Shown piece after piece: positions 28,240 through 43,081 of a DNA stretch of 64,000 nt. The stretch is from Bradyrhizobium sp. CCBAU 53351 (lineage in GTDB: Bacteria; Pseudomonadota; Alphaproteobacteria; Rhizobiales; Xanthobacteraceae). The stretch covers positions 4,987,501 to 5,051,500 of the forward strand of contig NZ_CP030059.1 in assembly GCF_015291745.1 (NCBI RefSeq), given 5' to 3'. Within the stretch, counting starts at the first letter, position 1. Every line of letters starts with the position of its first letter. A program made the translations under genes and the position numbers. The notes beneath the pieces were generated by a model that ran no database searches, had not been told where the DNA came from, and was given only the letters and a program-made list of their open reading frames with translations.

Positions 28240-29466
28240 TCAGCGGTCGGTATCGTCCTTCTCCGCCTGCGCCAGCTCCGCCAGCGCGAGGTCGCCGGTG
28301 TCGGCGAGCCTCGCCTTGGCGGTTTCGTGGACGTGGTCGGCGAGCGTCGGCATGCGCGCGATCAAGGCGTGAAAATCCTGGGCGTCGAGCACGAGCAGGC
28401 GCGTCTTGCGCGTCGCCGTCACCGTGCCGCTGCGTTTTGTCTTGTGCAGCAACGCGATCTCACCGAAGAAGGTGCCGTCGGCAAGCCGCACATGCTGGCT
28501 CGGCAGCGCGATCTCGACCTCGCCCGCCGTGATGAAATACATCGAGGACGCTGCATCGCCCCGCCGCACCAGGATCTCGCCCTGCTCGATCGTGCGCGCG
28601 CGCAGCAGCCGCATGATGTCGGCAATCTCGGCGGCCGACAGATGCGAGAACAGCGGCACCCGCGCCAGCATGCCCCAGGTGACGACGAAGTCGCGCCGCT
28701 TCACCTCCTCGGCAAAGGCGGTCGAGATGATCGCGACCGGCAGCGCGATCATCGCAAAGCCCGAGATGATGGCGAAGGTGGAGACGAGCTTGCCGAGCGG
28801 CGTCACCGGCACCACATCGCCATAGCCGACGGTGCCGAGCGTCACGATCGCCCACCACATCGCCTGCGGGATGGTGCCGAGCTTGTCCGGCTGCACGTCG
28901 CGCTCGATGGCGTAGAGCAGCGAGGCGAAGGTCAGGACCGCGCCGATCAAGATGACGATGCAGCCGATCAGCGCCCGCCGTTCGGCATGCACGGCGGCGA
29001 GCAGCGAGCGCATCGCCGGCGAGTACCGTATCAGCTTGAAGAACGGCAGCACGCCGAGCGCTGCCAGCGTCGCGTGCCGGCCGGTGGCGAGCACGATGGC
29101 CGCAGGCAGGAATGCCATGAGGTCGATGATGCCGAGCGCCGACAGGGCATAGCCGAGCCGGTCGGACAGCGCGGACGCCTTGCGGGGAGTGTGGCCCGCC
29201 ACGGTCCACAGCCGCGCCAGATATTCCAGCGCGAACACGATCACGGACATGATGGTGATGGCTTCGAACAGCGCGCCGAACTGCGCGTCCAGCTCCGGCA
29301 CCGAAGCGAGGATCATCGCGACCACGTTGAGCACGATGACGCCGATGATGATCTGGATGAAGCGCGACCCGGCCGAATAGGCCAGCGGGTCGTGCTCCAG
29401 CAATTCGTAGAGGCGATCCCTCACATCGGGATCGCGAAGCCCACGCCCTCGCGGACCGGGGCGCAT
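28240..29466 (-). CDS. Cyclic-nucleotide-gated potassium channel
   Basis: A 408-residue channel with six helices: S1-S4 in residues 35-160, the pore with selectivity filter TVGYGD at 212-217, S6 to about 250, and a cAMP/cGMP-binding domain at 263-375 (GEILVRRGDAASSMYFITAG, FFGEIALL). S4 has few charges (FFKLIRYSP), like the MloK1 channel of Mesorhizobium. The ATG at 29466 begins four bases after the alaS stop; an upstream ATG (29529) would overlap alaS. It is probably translated from the alaS message. Confidence 0.9.
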   Translation of the reverse strand: MRPGPRGRGLRDPDVRDRLYELLEHDPLAYSAGSRFIQIIIGVIVLNVVAMILASVPELDAQFGALFEAITIMSVIVFALEYLARLWTVAGHTPRKASALSDRLGYALSALGIIDLMAFLPAAIVLATGRHATLAALGVLPFFKLIRYSPAMRSLLAAVHAERRALIGCIVILIGAVLTFASLLYAIERDVQPDKLGTIPQAMWWAIVTLGTVGYGDVVPVTPLGKLVSTFAIISGFAMIALPVAIISTAFAEEVKRRDFVVTWGMLARVPLFSHLSAAEIADIMRLLRARTIEQGEILVRRGDAASSMYFITAGEVEIALPSQHVRLADGTFFGEIALLHKTKRSGTVTATRKTRLLVLDAQDFHALIARMPTLADHVHETAKARLADTGDLALAELAQAEKDDTDR

Positions 29467-29470
29467 GGCT

Positions 29471-32149
<2,679 letters not shown>

Positions 32150-32386
32150 GTTCATCCAATCGGGTATGCTTGGACCCGCTTCCCAGCCATCCAAACCGCG
32201 CGTTTGGGCTGATATCTGCGGGCCAAAGCGCTTTTAGACAAGGCCAGCTTCGCTGTCCAGAAACTGTGCAGAGAGATCAGAGGGTTGCCGCAGGCGCTCA
32301 GTCCCCCTTGCAATCCCGTTGAAAGGCACGGATGCCGCGTTGACAGGCTTGGCCAGCCTGTGGTCTTTACCCACTTGTATCGTACG

Positions 32387-32578
32387 GCCACGTCGGGAGA
32401 GACCGGCTTTAGGCAGCCGGCGCCGAAGGAGCAACCGCCCCGGAAACTCTCAGGCAAAAGGACCGCGTGGCTTTGACGACATCTGGAAAGAGGCGCCGGC
32501 GGGCAAATACCTTCTAAGGAAGGTTGGCCCGGATAGCGTCCGCCGACGGGATAATACTCTCAGGCACAGCGACAGATG
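32387..32578 (+). ncRNA. Tandem glycine riboswitch
   Basis: Two aptamers in series upstream of gcvT. Aptamer I has P1 GCCACG (32387-32392) with CGTGGC (32466-32471), core GTCGGGAGA, GCCGAAGGAGCAA and CTCAGGCAAAAGGAC. Aptamer II has P1 CATCTG (32480-32485) with CAGATG (32573-32578), and GCCGACGGGATAATACTCTC then AGGCA. The linker is 8 bases. Glycine binding should turn on glycine cleavage. A hairpin (CGGGGA / TCCCCG, 32599-32614) follows but has no T-run, so control may be on translation rather than termination. Confidence 0.95.
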
Positions 32579-32637
32579 GGGCTTCGACTGGTTTGTCTCG
32601 GGGAATCGTCCCCGGGGAACCGCCGAGGGCCCCTGTG

Positions 32638-33786
32638 ATGCTGGCGCGTGACGACAAAGACTCCCTGAAACGTACCCCCCTCTACGATCTGCATGTGTCG
32701 CTCGGCGGCAAGATGGTGCCGTTCGCGGCCTATGAGATGCCCGTGCAATACCCCGCGGGCGTCCTCAAGGAGCACCTCCAGACCCGCAGCTCCGCCGGCC
32801 TGTTCGACGTCTCCCATATGGGCCAGCTCGCGCTCCGGCCGAAATCCGGCAAGGTGGAGGACGCTGCCCGTGCGCTGGAGCGGCTGGTGCCGCAGGACAT
32901 TCTGGCGATCGCGCCCGGCCGGCAGCGCTACGCCCAATTCACCAATCCGGACGGCGGCATTCTCGACGATCTCATGGTCGCCAATTTCGGCGACCACCTG
33001 TTCCTGGTCGTCAACGCCGCCTGCAAGGCGGAGGACGAGGCGCATCTGCGCGCGAATCTCTCGGACGATTGCATCATCGATTCGCTCCAGGACCGCGCCC
33101 TGATCGCGCTGCAGGGCCCGAAGGCGGAAGCGGCGCTGGCGAAATTCTGTGCAGAGGCGCCCGCCATGACATTCATGGATGCCGGCCCGCACGAGGTCGC
33201 CGGCATCAAGTGTTTCGTCTCGCGCTCCGGCTACACCGGCGAGGACGGCTTTGAGATTTCCGTCCCGGCCGCCGATGCCGAGCGGCTCGCGAAGACGCTG
33301 CTGGAAAACCCCGACGTGATGCCGATCGGCCTTGGCGCCCGCGACAGCCTGCGGCTGGAAGCAGGCCTCTGCCTCTACGGCCACGACATCGACACCGCGA
33401 CCACGCCGGTCGAGGCCGCGCTGGAATGGTCGGTGCAGAAGAGCCGCCGCAATGGCGGCGCGCGCGCCGGTGGCTTTCCCGGCACTGAGAAGATCCTCGC
33501 CCATTTCGACAACGGCGCATCCCGCCGCCGCGTCGGTCTGCGTGCCGAGGGCCGCGCGCCGGTGCGCGAAGGCGCGCTGCTGTTTGCGGACGCCGCCTCC
33601 GGCGAGCCGATCGGAAAGGTCACCTCGGGCGGTTTTGGGCCGACCCTGAACGCGCCGGTCGCGATGGGCTACGTGCCCACGGCCATGAGCGCGCTCGATA
33701 CGAAACTCTTTGCCGAGGTGCGCGGCCAGCGGCTGCCGCTCACCGTCGCCGCCATGCCCTTCGTGAAAAACACCTACAAACGCTGA
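32638..33786 (+). CDS. gcvT: Aminomethyltransferase (glycine cleavage T protein)
   Basis: A 382-residue T protein that moves the methylene group from the H protein to tetrahydrofolate. Motifs include PLYDLHVSLGGKMVPFAAYE, PVQYPAGVLKEH, FDVSHMGQL, GFEISVP and DSLRLEAGLCLYGHDID. The ATG at 32638 lies about 60 bases after the riboswitch and after GAGGGC; the open frame runs back into the riboswitch RNA and is not used. gcvH begins ten bases after the stop. Confidence 0.96.
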   Translation: MLARDDKDSLKRTPLYDLHVSLGGKMVPFAAYEMPVQYPAGVLKEHLQTRSSAGLFDVSHMGQLALRPKSGKVEDAARALERLVPQDILAIAPGRQRYAQFTNPDGGILDDLMVANFGDHLFLVVNAACKAEDEAHLRANLSDDCIIDSLQDRALIALQGPKAEAALAKFCAEAPAMTFMDAGPHEVAGIKCFVSRSGYTGEDGFEISVPAADAERLAKTLLENPDVMPIGLGARDSLRLEAGLCLYGHDIDTATTPVEAALEWSVQKSRRNGGARAGGFPGTEKILAHFDNGASRRRVGLRAEGRAPVREGALLFADAASGEPIGKVTSGGFGPTLNAPVAMGYVPTAMSALDTKLFAEVRGQRLPLTVAAMPFVKNTYKR

Positions 33787-33795
33787 GGACTTGAA

Positions 33796-34164
33796 ATGAC
33801 CACGACGCTGTACACCTCCGACCACGAATGGCTGGCGATCGACGGCGATGTCGCGACCGTCGGCATCACCGATTATGCCCAGCAGCAGCTCGGCGATGTC
33901 GTATTCGTGGAGCTGCCCAAGGTCGGCCGCACGCTGAAGAAGGCGGAAGCCGCCGCCGTGGTGGAATCGGTCAAGGCCGCCTCCGACGTCTACGCGCCTG
34001 TCACCGGCGAGGTGCTCGAGACCAATGCCGAGCTCGCGGCCGAGCCGGCGCTGGTGAACTCGGATGCGCAAGGCAAGGCCTGGTTCTTCAAGATCAAGAT
34101 CGCCGACAAGAACGAGCTCGGCGGCCTCATGGATGAAGCTGCGTACAAGGCACATACGGCTTAG
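33796..34164 (+). CDS. gcvH: Glycine cleavage H protein
   Basis: A 122-residue lipoyl carrier of the glycine cleavage complex. The lipoyl lysine is Lys60 in [20 protein letters not shown]. The surrounding fold and [20 protein letters not shown] are typical. It lies between gcvT and gcvP and is co-transcribed with both under the glycine riboswitch. Confidence 0.97.
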   Translation: MTTTLYTSDHEWLAIDGDVATVGITDYAQQQLGDVVFVELPKVGRTLKKAEAAAVVESVKAASDVYAPVTGEVLETNAELAAEPALVNSDAQGKAWFFKIKIADKNELGGLMDEAAYKAHTA

Positions 34165-34181
34165 GGACGATGGAGCAAGCG

Positions 34182-37049
<2,868 letters not shown>

Positions 37050-37055
37050 GGCTTC

Positions 37056-37165
37056 TTAGGGTGGGTTAGCGGGCGGCGGCGCGAAGCGCTGTCCGCCGGC
37101 GTAGCCCACCACTTCACTTCTGCGGAGACGGACGTTGTGGGTTACGTCTTTGACTAACCCTACGG
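37056..37165. repeat. Palindromic intergenic repeat (type C)
   Basis: About 110 bases between gcvP and recA carry nested inverted repeats: GGGTGGGTTAGC with GTAGCCCACCAC, and GTGGGTTACG with TAACCCTAC further on. Similar units are common in the same group of genomes. It fills much of the space between two convergent genes. Confidence 0.65.
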
Positions 37166-37365
37166 CGGTTTCTGAGCATCATTCTGCGCCGAGCTCGTCC
37201 TCTGACGGCCCGGCTTCTTTCTCGTCATCTGGTTCATTCATTGCTGCGGCTTGCCGTTCCAGCAACTCCAGAAAGTTGTGCTGATCATAACGAAACGGGC
37301 ACCGAAGACGTCGGCAACTCAACGTCCTCAATGCCCGCTCCTCGCGATAACTCTGTACTCGAAAA

Positions 37366-38454
<1,089 letters not shown>

Positions 38455-38540
38455 TGGGTCGTGCTCCTTATGGCGAGGATTCGCGTGAGGGACAAACGGT
38501 TGCGAGGGCGGCTCGGCGATAAAAGCAACGTACCCCATTT

Positions 38541-38562
38541 GTTCTAGGTTCGCAATATGTTC
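38541..38562. promoter_or_regulatory. LexA (SOS) box upstream of recA
   Basis: The site GTTC-N7-GTTC (38548-38562; on the recA strand GAAC-N7-GAAC) is the alphaproteobacterial LexA motif. A third GTTC half-site precedes it at 38541. It lies 94-108 bases upstream of the recA start and should be bound by LexA. Confidence 0.9.
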
Positions 38563-39229
38563 TTTGCGGATTTGGGGGTACTGTCCGTATTTGACCCCGG
38601 GTGTCCTAAGTTGACTTTAGGCGTGTCCTAAATCCGTAGTTCTCCGGGCGAGAACGGACGCGAAATAAATAGGTCCGAATTTGTTCTGCTGGCGTGTATT
38701 TATAAGCGGAACACGTAGAAGTAAGGCCGCCTCAGTGGGCGGCCTCTTTCATTCAAAGGATAGTGAGCAGATATGCCAGTTCCCGCTGGTAACGTTCGGC
38801 GGACGAATTCACCTGCAAGCGCTTCCCCTCGACCATATGGAAACTGCCGATCTTCAAGCGCGAGATCGGGATGCTCTTCGCGCCACTATGCGGCCAGACG
38901 TTCAGGCTCAGCTTAGCGATGACGGCGTGCCAAACCCCGGACCGGTTGGCTGAATTAATTTCACTGGCCTGATTTGATTTTGCGAGTGGCCTATTTCGGC
39001 CAGTACCGGATTTGGGTGCTGTCCGTATTTAACCCCCCGCCAAGCGCCCCGGCGGCGACAGTTCGAGCTTCAATCCCGGCTCGCCCCTGCGCGTTGTGCG
39101 CACAATTGAACAGACGCCGTTCCGTTTCTGGATCCTAATCCATCATCATCCGCGAGGGACCGCGGCAGCTAACGGTGATGCGAACGCCGATTGCGCTCCC
39201 CGCCTTCCTCGCACGGACAATGGCGGGTC
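38563..39229. other. Long intergenic region with direct repeats
   Basis: About 670 bases hold no convincing gene. A direct repeat (TTTGGGGGTACTGTCCGTAT at 38571 and TTTGGGTGCTGTCCGTATTT at 39011, each continuing to about 26 bases) flanks the central 415 bases. A terminator-like hairpin is at 38724-38750. A 90-codon frame across this region (38681-38953) passes through that hairpin and has no conserved features. The ends may mark an old insertion or a small mobile unit; no transposase is seen. Confidence 0.5.
38724..38750 (+). terminator. Terminator-like hairpin
   Basis: An 8-bp stem AGGCCGCC / GGCGGCCT with a 6-base loop TCAGTG is followed by CTTTC. It reads as a plus-strand transcription stop. 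No upstream gene on this strand was recognised, so it may end an unannotated RNA. Confidence 0.6.
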
Positions 39230-39430
39230 ATGCTCAAGCGGCGACGGTTCAAGCAACAACTGACCCTTCAAGACCGGCTCTCCGCATGGGTGAAGCAGGT
39301 CAAGGAGGACGCTGCCAGGCTGCCTCCCGGCCCAGAGCGGGATGCCCTGCTCAAGAAGGCGCGCCAGGCCGAGTTGGCAAATCATCTGCAGGACTGGGTC
39401 AAATCCCCCGGGCTGCAACCGCCGAAATAA
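39230..39430 (+). CDS. Conserved small hypothetical protein
   Basis: A 66-residue basic helical protein: MLKRRRFKQQLTLQDRLSAW, then EDAARLPPGPERDALLKKAR and a final HLQDWVKSPGLQPPK. This arrangement, with the LPPGPERDALLKKARQA core and the LQPPK end, recurs as a small conserved protein in related genomes. Function is unknown. The ATG at 39230 is chosen over one 13 codons upstream. It may bind RNA or a membrane surface, given the charge, but nothing shows this directly. Confidence 0.7.
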   Translation: MLKRRRFKQQLTLQDRLSAWVKQVKEDAARLPPGPERDALLKKARQAELANHLQDWVKSPGLQPPK

Positions 39431-39583
39431 CAGCGCGGCCACGACATTCCTCCCGACCGAAGCTGACGTGCGTCGAAGGCCTATGACCTGTCGTCGTCAT
39501 AATTCCGCAATCCTGCGGCACCGAACCTTTTCGCGGTCTCAGCCTTGTCCAAGACAAGACCGCAACTATTGGGGATCTCAGTC

Positions 39584-39751
39584 ATGACGGACAACGAGCA
39601 CCGCGAAACGTCCAGGCGCAAACCCCTGCTGCAGGCGGCGCAGGAGGAGATGACGAAGTTCGAGCGCAAGGAGAACGAGTTCCGCAAGAAGGACCGCAAC
39701 GAGCGCGCCAGCGAGCTCCGTCTTCCCCTGAACGAAATCAAGGTCCACTGA
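39584..39751 (+). CDS. Small hypothetical protein
   Basis: A 55-residue highly charged protein: MTDNEHRETSRRKPLLQAAQ, then EEMTKFERKENEFRKKDRNE, then RASELRLPLNEIKVH. Likely one long helix. An ATG 13 codons upstream is possible but the sequence before MTDNE is not family-like. No function is suggested. It lies 153 bases after the other small gene. Confidence 0.55.
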   Translation: MTDNEHRETSRRKPLLQAAQEEMTKFERKENEFRKKDRNERASELRLPLNEIKVH

Positions 39752-40024
39752 AGCCTGTCGAGACTCGCCTTCGGAATCGACGACGACGCGCTGTCAGAGG
39801 AGCTTCAGCCGCCGGGCATGGGTGCGCATGGCGGGATGACGCGCCGAGTTCATACAGCCTGCCGCGCACAATGACGGTATCTAAACACTACCTATAAGCC
39901 ATTGAAAGAACAACAAATTTCCCATGAGGCCTACTGTGCATGGGGTTGTTTTCCAGTTTTGAGATTGGCGGCATGCCCGTTGCCCGCGATCATCGCAGGG
40001 TACGGCCGCTGCCTGCACGATCCC

Positions 40025-40114
40025 CTACAGCAGCGCCAGCAGCACGAGGCCGATCACCAGCACCACGAAGCCAGCCGCGGTCGCGGCGGCAAATGACCGC
40101 TCTACGTTATCCAT
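40025..40114 (-). CDS. Candidate 29-residue single-helix membrane microprotein
   Basis: A frame on the minus strand reads MDNVERSFAAATAAGFVVLV and IGLVLLALL: a short charged start and one hydrophobic helix. It is too short for normal gene calling. Similar single-helix microproteins are common, but this one has no named family and the ribosome site is weak (GGGGTGGC). Treated as a candidate. Confidence 0.4.
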   Translation of the reverse strand: MDNVERSFAAATAAGFVVLVIGLVLLALL

Positions 40115-40149
40115 GATGCCACCCCGTTGCCGGCGTGCCACGTTTCCCC

Positions 40150-40391
40150 CATGGCTGCGCCGAACGGTGTGAAATCTTGCCGACCTGTGTGTCGGCAGTT
40201 GTGCGAACGGATGTCGAAATTGGGACCGGTGCGGGGCCAGTCTGCGGCCTGTGCCAGGCTCGGAAAGCTGCCGCCTGTCAGGCTGCCGTAAGCGGAGCCG
40301 GCTAGGATGATGCGGCTATGGTGTTGCAGCCCAGCACCTCAGCCTCCAACAACTCTCTGCCCCGCTTGGCTCTCCCCAGGCGGGGCTTTTT
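40150..40391 (+). ncRNA. Candidate small RNA ending in a strong terminator
   Basis: No coding frame fits this stretch, but it ends in a strong rho-independent terminator at 40359-40391. The lines before the stem include CCTCCAACAACTCTCTG, which is unpaired and C-rich like the seed regions of some alphaproteobacterial small RNAs. The 5' end is not known; the listed start is a guess. Confidence 0.35.
40359..40391 (+). terminator. Rho-independent terminator
   Basis: A stem of 11 pairs (GCCCCGCTTGG / CCAGGCGGGGC) with loop CTCTCC is followed by TTTTT. It is one of the strongest stops in the window and ends no recognised gene. Confidence 0.88.
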
Positions 40392-40648
40392 CATGCCTGA
40401 CGGCCGGCCGCCGACTCACGTTCCTCTCGCGTCAGGCGCAGCGAGAAGGCGCGGATCGCGGGCGCAGCCAACAGCACGATCGGCACCATGGTGGCCCAGG
40501 CGATGAGCCACGACACCATCCAATGTTCAAAGAAGATCATGCCATCGCCGGCAGGAAAGCTGGCGACCCACGCTGCAATCAGCGAGGTCAATCCGGACTG
40601 GATGATTCCAAAGACGAAATGACTGTACCGCCGGGGAATGCCGAGCAT
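40391..40648 (-). CDS. DUF2798 membrane protein
   Basis: An 85-residue protein with two hydrophobic helices: MLGIPRRYSHFVFGIIQSGL TSLIAAW and WLIAWATMVPIVLLAAPAIR. The RRYSHFVFGxxQS opening and the later HWMVSWLIAWATMVP match DUF2798. The start is set at MLGIPRRY (40648) because upstream codons are not family-like. The function of the family is unknown. It converges with the terminator at 40359-40391. Confidence 0.75.
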   Translation of the reverse strand: MLGIPRRYSHFVFGIIQSGLTSLIAAWVASFPAGDGMIFFEHWMVSWLIAWATMVPIVLLAAPAIRAFSLRLTREERESAAGRQA

Positions 40649-40876
40649 GTCGAGCCCATGATGCTTGCTCTCATCAAGCAAGCAAAGCACATGCCGCCGC
40701 TGGCAGGGAACCGGAATCCACTGCAGCGCGAACACCTTAAGCCTGCGGTTCAGGAACTCTGTTCATGGTCGGAGAACCACGGGCTTCGCCCGGCAATCTG
40801 CAGATTTTGCTTGTGCCCGGAATATTATGACGACCACCATGTTAACAGTCATGAGGGTGAATCGTGGGAGGTCGCC

Positions 40877-41077
40877 ATGAATCACAGGGGCATCGAGTTC
40901 ACCGTCGCCAAGACGGCGATTCCCGGAATCTGGCAATGGCAGTTCCGCATCGGCGAGCAGATCAAGACCGGCAAGACCGAGACGAAAATTGATCTGCTCG
41001 CGATCCGCCGCGTGCAGTTGCGGATCGATCGGGAGCTGAAGCGATCGGCCGGACAACGGCCTGAACCGGCCGGATGA
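40877..41077 (+). CDS. Small conserved hypothetical protein
   Basis: A 66-residue protein: MNHRGIEFTVAKTAIPGIWQ, WQFRIGEQIKTGKTETKIDL, and a basic tail. GGGAGGTCGCC just before the ATG is a good ribosome site and sets the start. It reads like a small beta-type protein. No family function is known. A long upstream extension of the frame is a shadow. Confidence 0.62.
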   Translation: MNHRGIEFTVAKTAIPGIWQWQFRIGEQIKTGKTETKIDLLAIRRVQLRIDRELKRSAGQRPEPAG

Positions 41078-41244
41078 ATTGTCGGCAATCGCGAGGCGCC
41101 TTGCGCCCCGCCACGGCTGGCAGGCCCGCTGCTGCAGCATCATCCGTAGCCGCCCGGAATTGATCTGACGCCGGTTTGGGATTGGACTGCGCGCGCCCAT
41201 GGCCGTGGGGACGAGGCCATCACGTCGTGCGACCGGTGCTGCCC

Positions 41245-41478
41245 ATGCCGCTCTATTTCTTTCGAATCCGGAATGGCCGTTATTCCGGCTGCGCCGACCA
41301 GGCGACGGAATTCGCCGATCGCGATTCGGCCTGGAAAGAGATGACCAGCGTCTGCGCGGACATGACCGCCGGCATCGCCCGCAAGCTCCAGGAAAATTCC
41401 GAATGGCACATGGAGCTCCTAGACGAGGCCAAGGAGCCCGTGTTCCGGATCCGCATCGTCGCCGAAACCCTCGAATAG
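41245..41478 (+). CDS. DUF6894 family protein
   Basis: A 77-residue protein: MPLYFFRIRNGRYSGCADQA, TEFADRDSAWKEMTSVCADM, and an end ELLDEAKEPVFRIRIVAETL. The MPLYFFxxRNG start and VFRIRIVAE end are the family pattern. Small proteins of this kind are abundant in Bradyrhizobium-like genomes; the function is unknown. It stands alone. Confidence 0.75.
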   Translation: MPLYFFRIRNGRYSGCADQATEFADRDSAWKEMTSVCADMTAGIARKLQENSEWHMELLDEAKEPVFRIRIVAETLE

Positions 41479-41502
41479 CATGAGCCCTCGGAGCAGGCCC
41501 GC

Positions 41503-41757
41503 CTAGTCCGCGCTGGGCAGCCGCCGCATGGTGAATTCGATCTCGCCGCCGGGCAGTTCGCGCCAGGTCTCGACCGCGCTCATATAGCCGGCCTTGGGGT
41601 AGCGGGCGAAGAAGGCCTGCGCCCGTTCCCGCGCCGCGGTGCGCGGCAGCGTGAAGGTCTCGCGCAGATAACCGTCGCCGCTTGTTCGGCCGGGCTTGCC
41701 GGCCACCTTGCGCCGGCGCGCCATCCGCTCGGCGAGATCCCGCGGACGATCGGCCAT
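41503..41757 (-). CDS. Conserved small hypothetical protein
   Basis: An 84-residue basic protein: MADRPRDLAERMARRRKVAG, KPGRTSGDGYLRETFTLPRT, with GYMSAVETWRELPGGEIEFT near the end. It reads as a short helical start plus a small mixed domain. No function is known. The start MADRPRD is chosen over one 35 codons upstream. It lies 107 bases downstream of the next minus-strand gene. Confidence 0.65.
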   Translation of the reverse strand: MADRPRDLAERMARRRKVAGKPGRTSGDGYLRETFTLPRTAARERAQAFFARYPKAGYMSAVETWRELPGGEIEFTMRRLPSAD

Positions 41758-41864
41758 ATCCTGCCCTCCTCTACGCGCTACGCTCAGAGGCAAATGTAGG
41801 GCGCGGGCCGGCTGAAGAGGAGTCCCGTTCGCAAGGCGTCGGACCGTCCCCGACGCGGCCAAAA

Positions 41865-42158
41865 TCAGTTGGCGGCCGTGCCGCTCTTGGACTTCTTCGG
41901 CGCGCTGGTTGCAGCCGATGCCTTCGGCGCCGGCTGTTTCGGCGGATCGGAGCGCATGCCGCCCCAGGGATCGTTGGACGCCTTGTTGTCCGGAATCTTC
42001 TTCAGCGTTTCCTTATAGGCCTTGTCGCGCTCGGCTTCCGCGGCCTTCTCTTCGGGGGTCTTGCTCGGGGCGTCCTGCAGCAAATTGAGCTGGGGCATTT
42101 GCGCGTAGGCCGGGCCGGCCAGCACGGCCAGCACCGCGGCCAAACGGAAAAGCTTCAT
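41865..42158 (-). CDS. Secreted DPWGG-motif hypothetical protein (paralogue 1)
   Basis: A 97-residue secreted protein with signal peptide MKLFRLAAVLAVLAGPAYA. The mature part contains AYKETLKKIPDNKASNDPWG GMRSDPPKQP, and ends in a Lys/Ala/Ser-rich tail. The core YKxxLxxIP...DPWGGxR...P is shared with the protein at 43957-44187. AAGGAG sits three bases before the first of two ATGs, so the second (42158) is preferred. Function is unknown; it is probably periplasmic. Confidence 0.68.
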   Translation of the reverse strand: MKLFRLAAVLAVLAGPAYAQMPQLNLLQDAPSKTPEEKAAEAERDKAYKETLKKIPDNKASNDPWGGMRSDPPKQPAPKASAATSAPKKSKSGTAAN

Positions 42159-42161
42159 CAT

Positions 42162-42521
42162 CCACTCCTTGATCAATCCATGACGCACGGATCGCCCGCG
42201 CCGTGCCATCCGTGTCGCCCCCGGGCGCGTTCGGAGCCCCGCTAGAGCCGATCCGACCGGCACGATTTGGGCCCATGCAGCCAATCGTCCCAGATCGGGC
42301 CGCATCTGGTGCACCCACTCAGCGCGAGGCCGAGCGCGACCATACAAAAAACCAGGACACCCCGACGCAACATCATCCACCCGTACCCCAAGCGAGGCAT
42401 CATACCGGGCCAAGTCAGGCATTTTCAAGCCGGCGGGACCGCCGCGACCGGGTGACTTTGCCGCGCCGATGCGCGCACAATGGGAGCGAAACATCCGGCA
42501 ATACAGGAGTGTGCGACAGCA
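42162..42521. other. Intergenic region before a thioesterase gene
   Basis: About 360 bases. Short frames exist, but none has conserved features. It should hold the promoter for the DPWGG protein on the minus strand and for the thioesterase on the plus strand. No defined site was recognised. Confidence 0.4.
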
Positions 42522-42986
42522 ATGCAAAGGCAGCCAGACGCCGAATTCGGCCTCCCCGACGCCAGACGCATCCTCGGCGAGGTTTTCGCGCCCTGGGTCC
42601 AGGATCTCAACCTCGCGATCGAGCGCCTCGAGCACGCGCAGCCGGCGGATGTCCCGGACTGGCAACCGGGCGCGCTCCTGCGCATGCCGTTTTCGGAACG
42701 GTTGTGCCGGAACGGCGGCGTGGTCTGCGGCCAGGCCCTGATGGCGCTCGCCGACACCGCAATGGTGATCGCGAACCTCGCGGCCAATCGCGGCTACCGC
42801 CCCATGACCACGGTCGACCAGACCACGCATTTCATGCGCGCGGTGTCCTCCTCGGACGTGCTGGCGGACGCACGCGTGGTGCGGCTCGGGCGCACCATGA
42901 GCTTTGGCCGCGTCACGCTGCTCTCGGCGACCGACAACAAGCCGGTCGCGATGGTGTCCAGCGCCTTCGCGATGTTGCCGGGCTGA
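42522..42986 (+). CDS. PaaI-family hotdog thioesterase
   Basis: A 154-residue hotdog protein. LCRNGGVVCGQALMALADTA at the centre is the active-site helix with an acidic Asp, and TTVDQTTHFMRAVSSSDVLA follows. An acyl-CoA substrate is likely but unknown. The start MQRQPD at 42522 is preferred over one 14 codons upstream. AGGAG is 11 bases upstream. A terminator follows on the opposite strand. Confidence 0.75.
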   Translation: MQRQPDAEFGLPDARRILGEVFAPWVQDLNLAIERLEHAQPADVPDWQPGALLRMPFSERLCRNGGVVCGQALMALADTAMVIANLAANRGYRPMTTVDQTTHFMRAVSSSDVLADARVVRLGRTMSFGRVTLLSATDNKPVAMVSSAFAMLPG

Positions 42987-42989
42987 TCC

Positions 42990-43033
42990 AAAAAACGAGA
43001 GCCGCGTGAGCGCAAAGCGCACCCGCGGCTCTC
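42990..43033 (-). terminator. Rho-independent terminator for the HdeA-like gene
   Basis: On the minus strand, GAGAGCCGCG pairs with CGCGGCTCTC (ten pairs) and is followed by GTTTTTT. It lies about 50 bases after the end of the HdeA-like gene. The other strand has no T-run. Confidence 0.85.
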
Positions 43034-43081
43034 CATCACGATCGCATCGAAGCAGTCGCGCTTCGGCCCGCGTGCGTCACA

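Noticed and set aside
38681..38953. Plus-strand frame of 90 codons in the recA-proximal gap
   Set aside because: It passes through a terminator-like hairpin at 38724-38750 and lacks conserved sequence.
38571..39038. Direct repeats as the ends of an insertion sequence
   Set aside because: The repeats are direct rather than inverted, and no transposase lies between them. Kept only as an observation.
40307..40876. Long upstream extension of the small gene at 40877
   Set aside because: The extension crosses a terminator and the opposite-strand DUF2798 gene. A good ribosome site sets the start at 40877.
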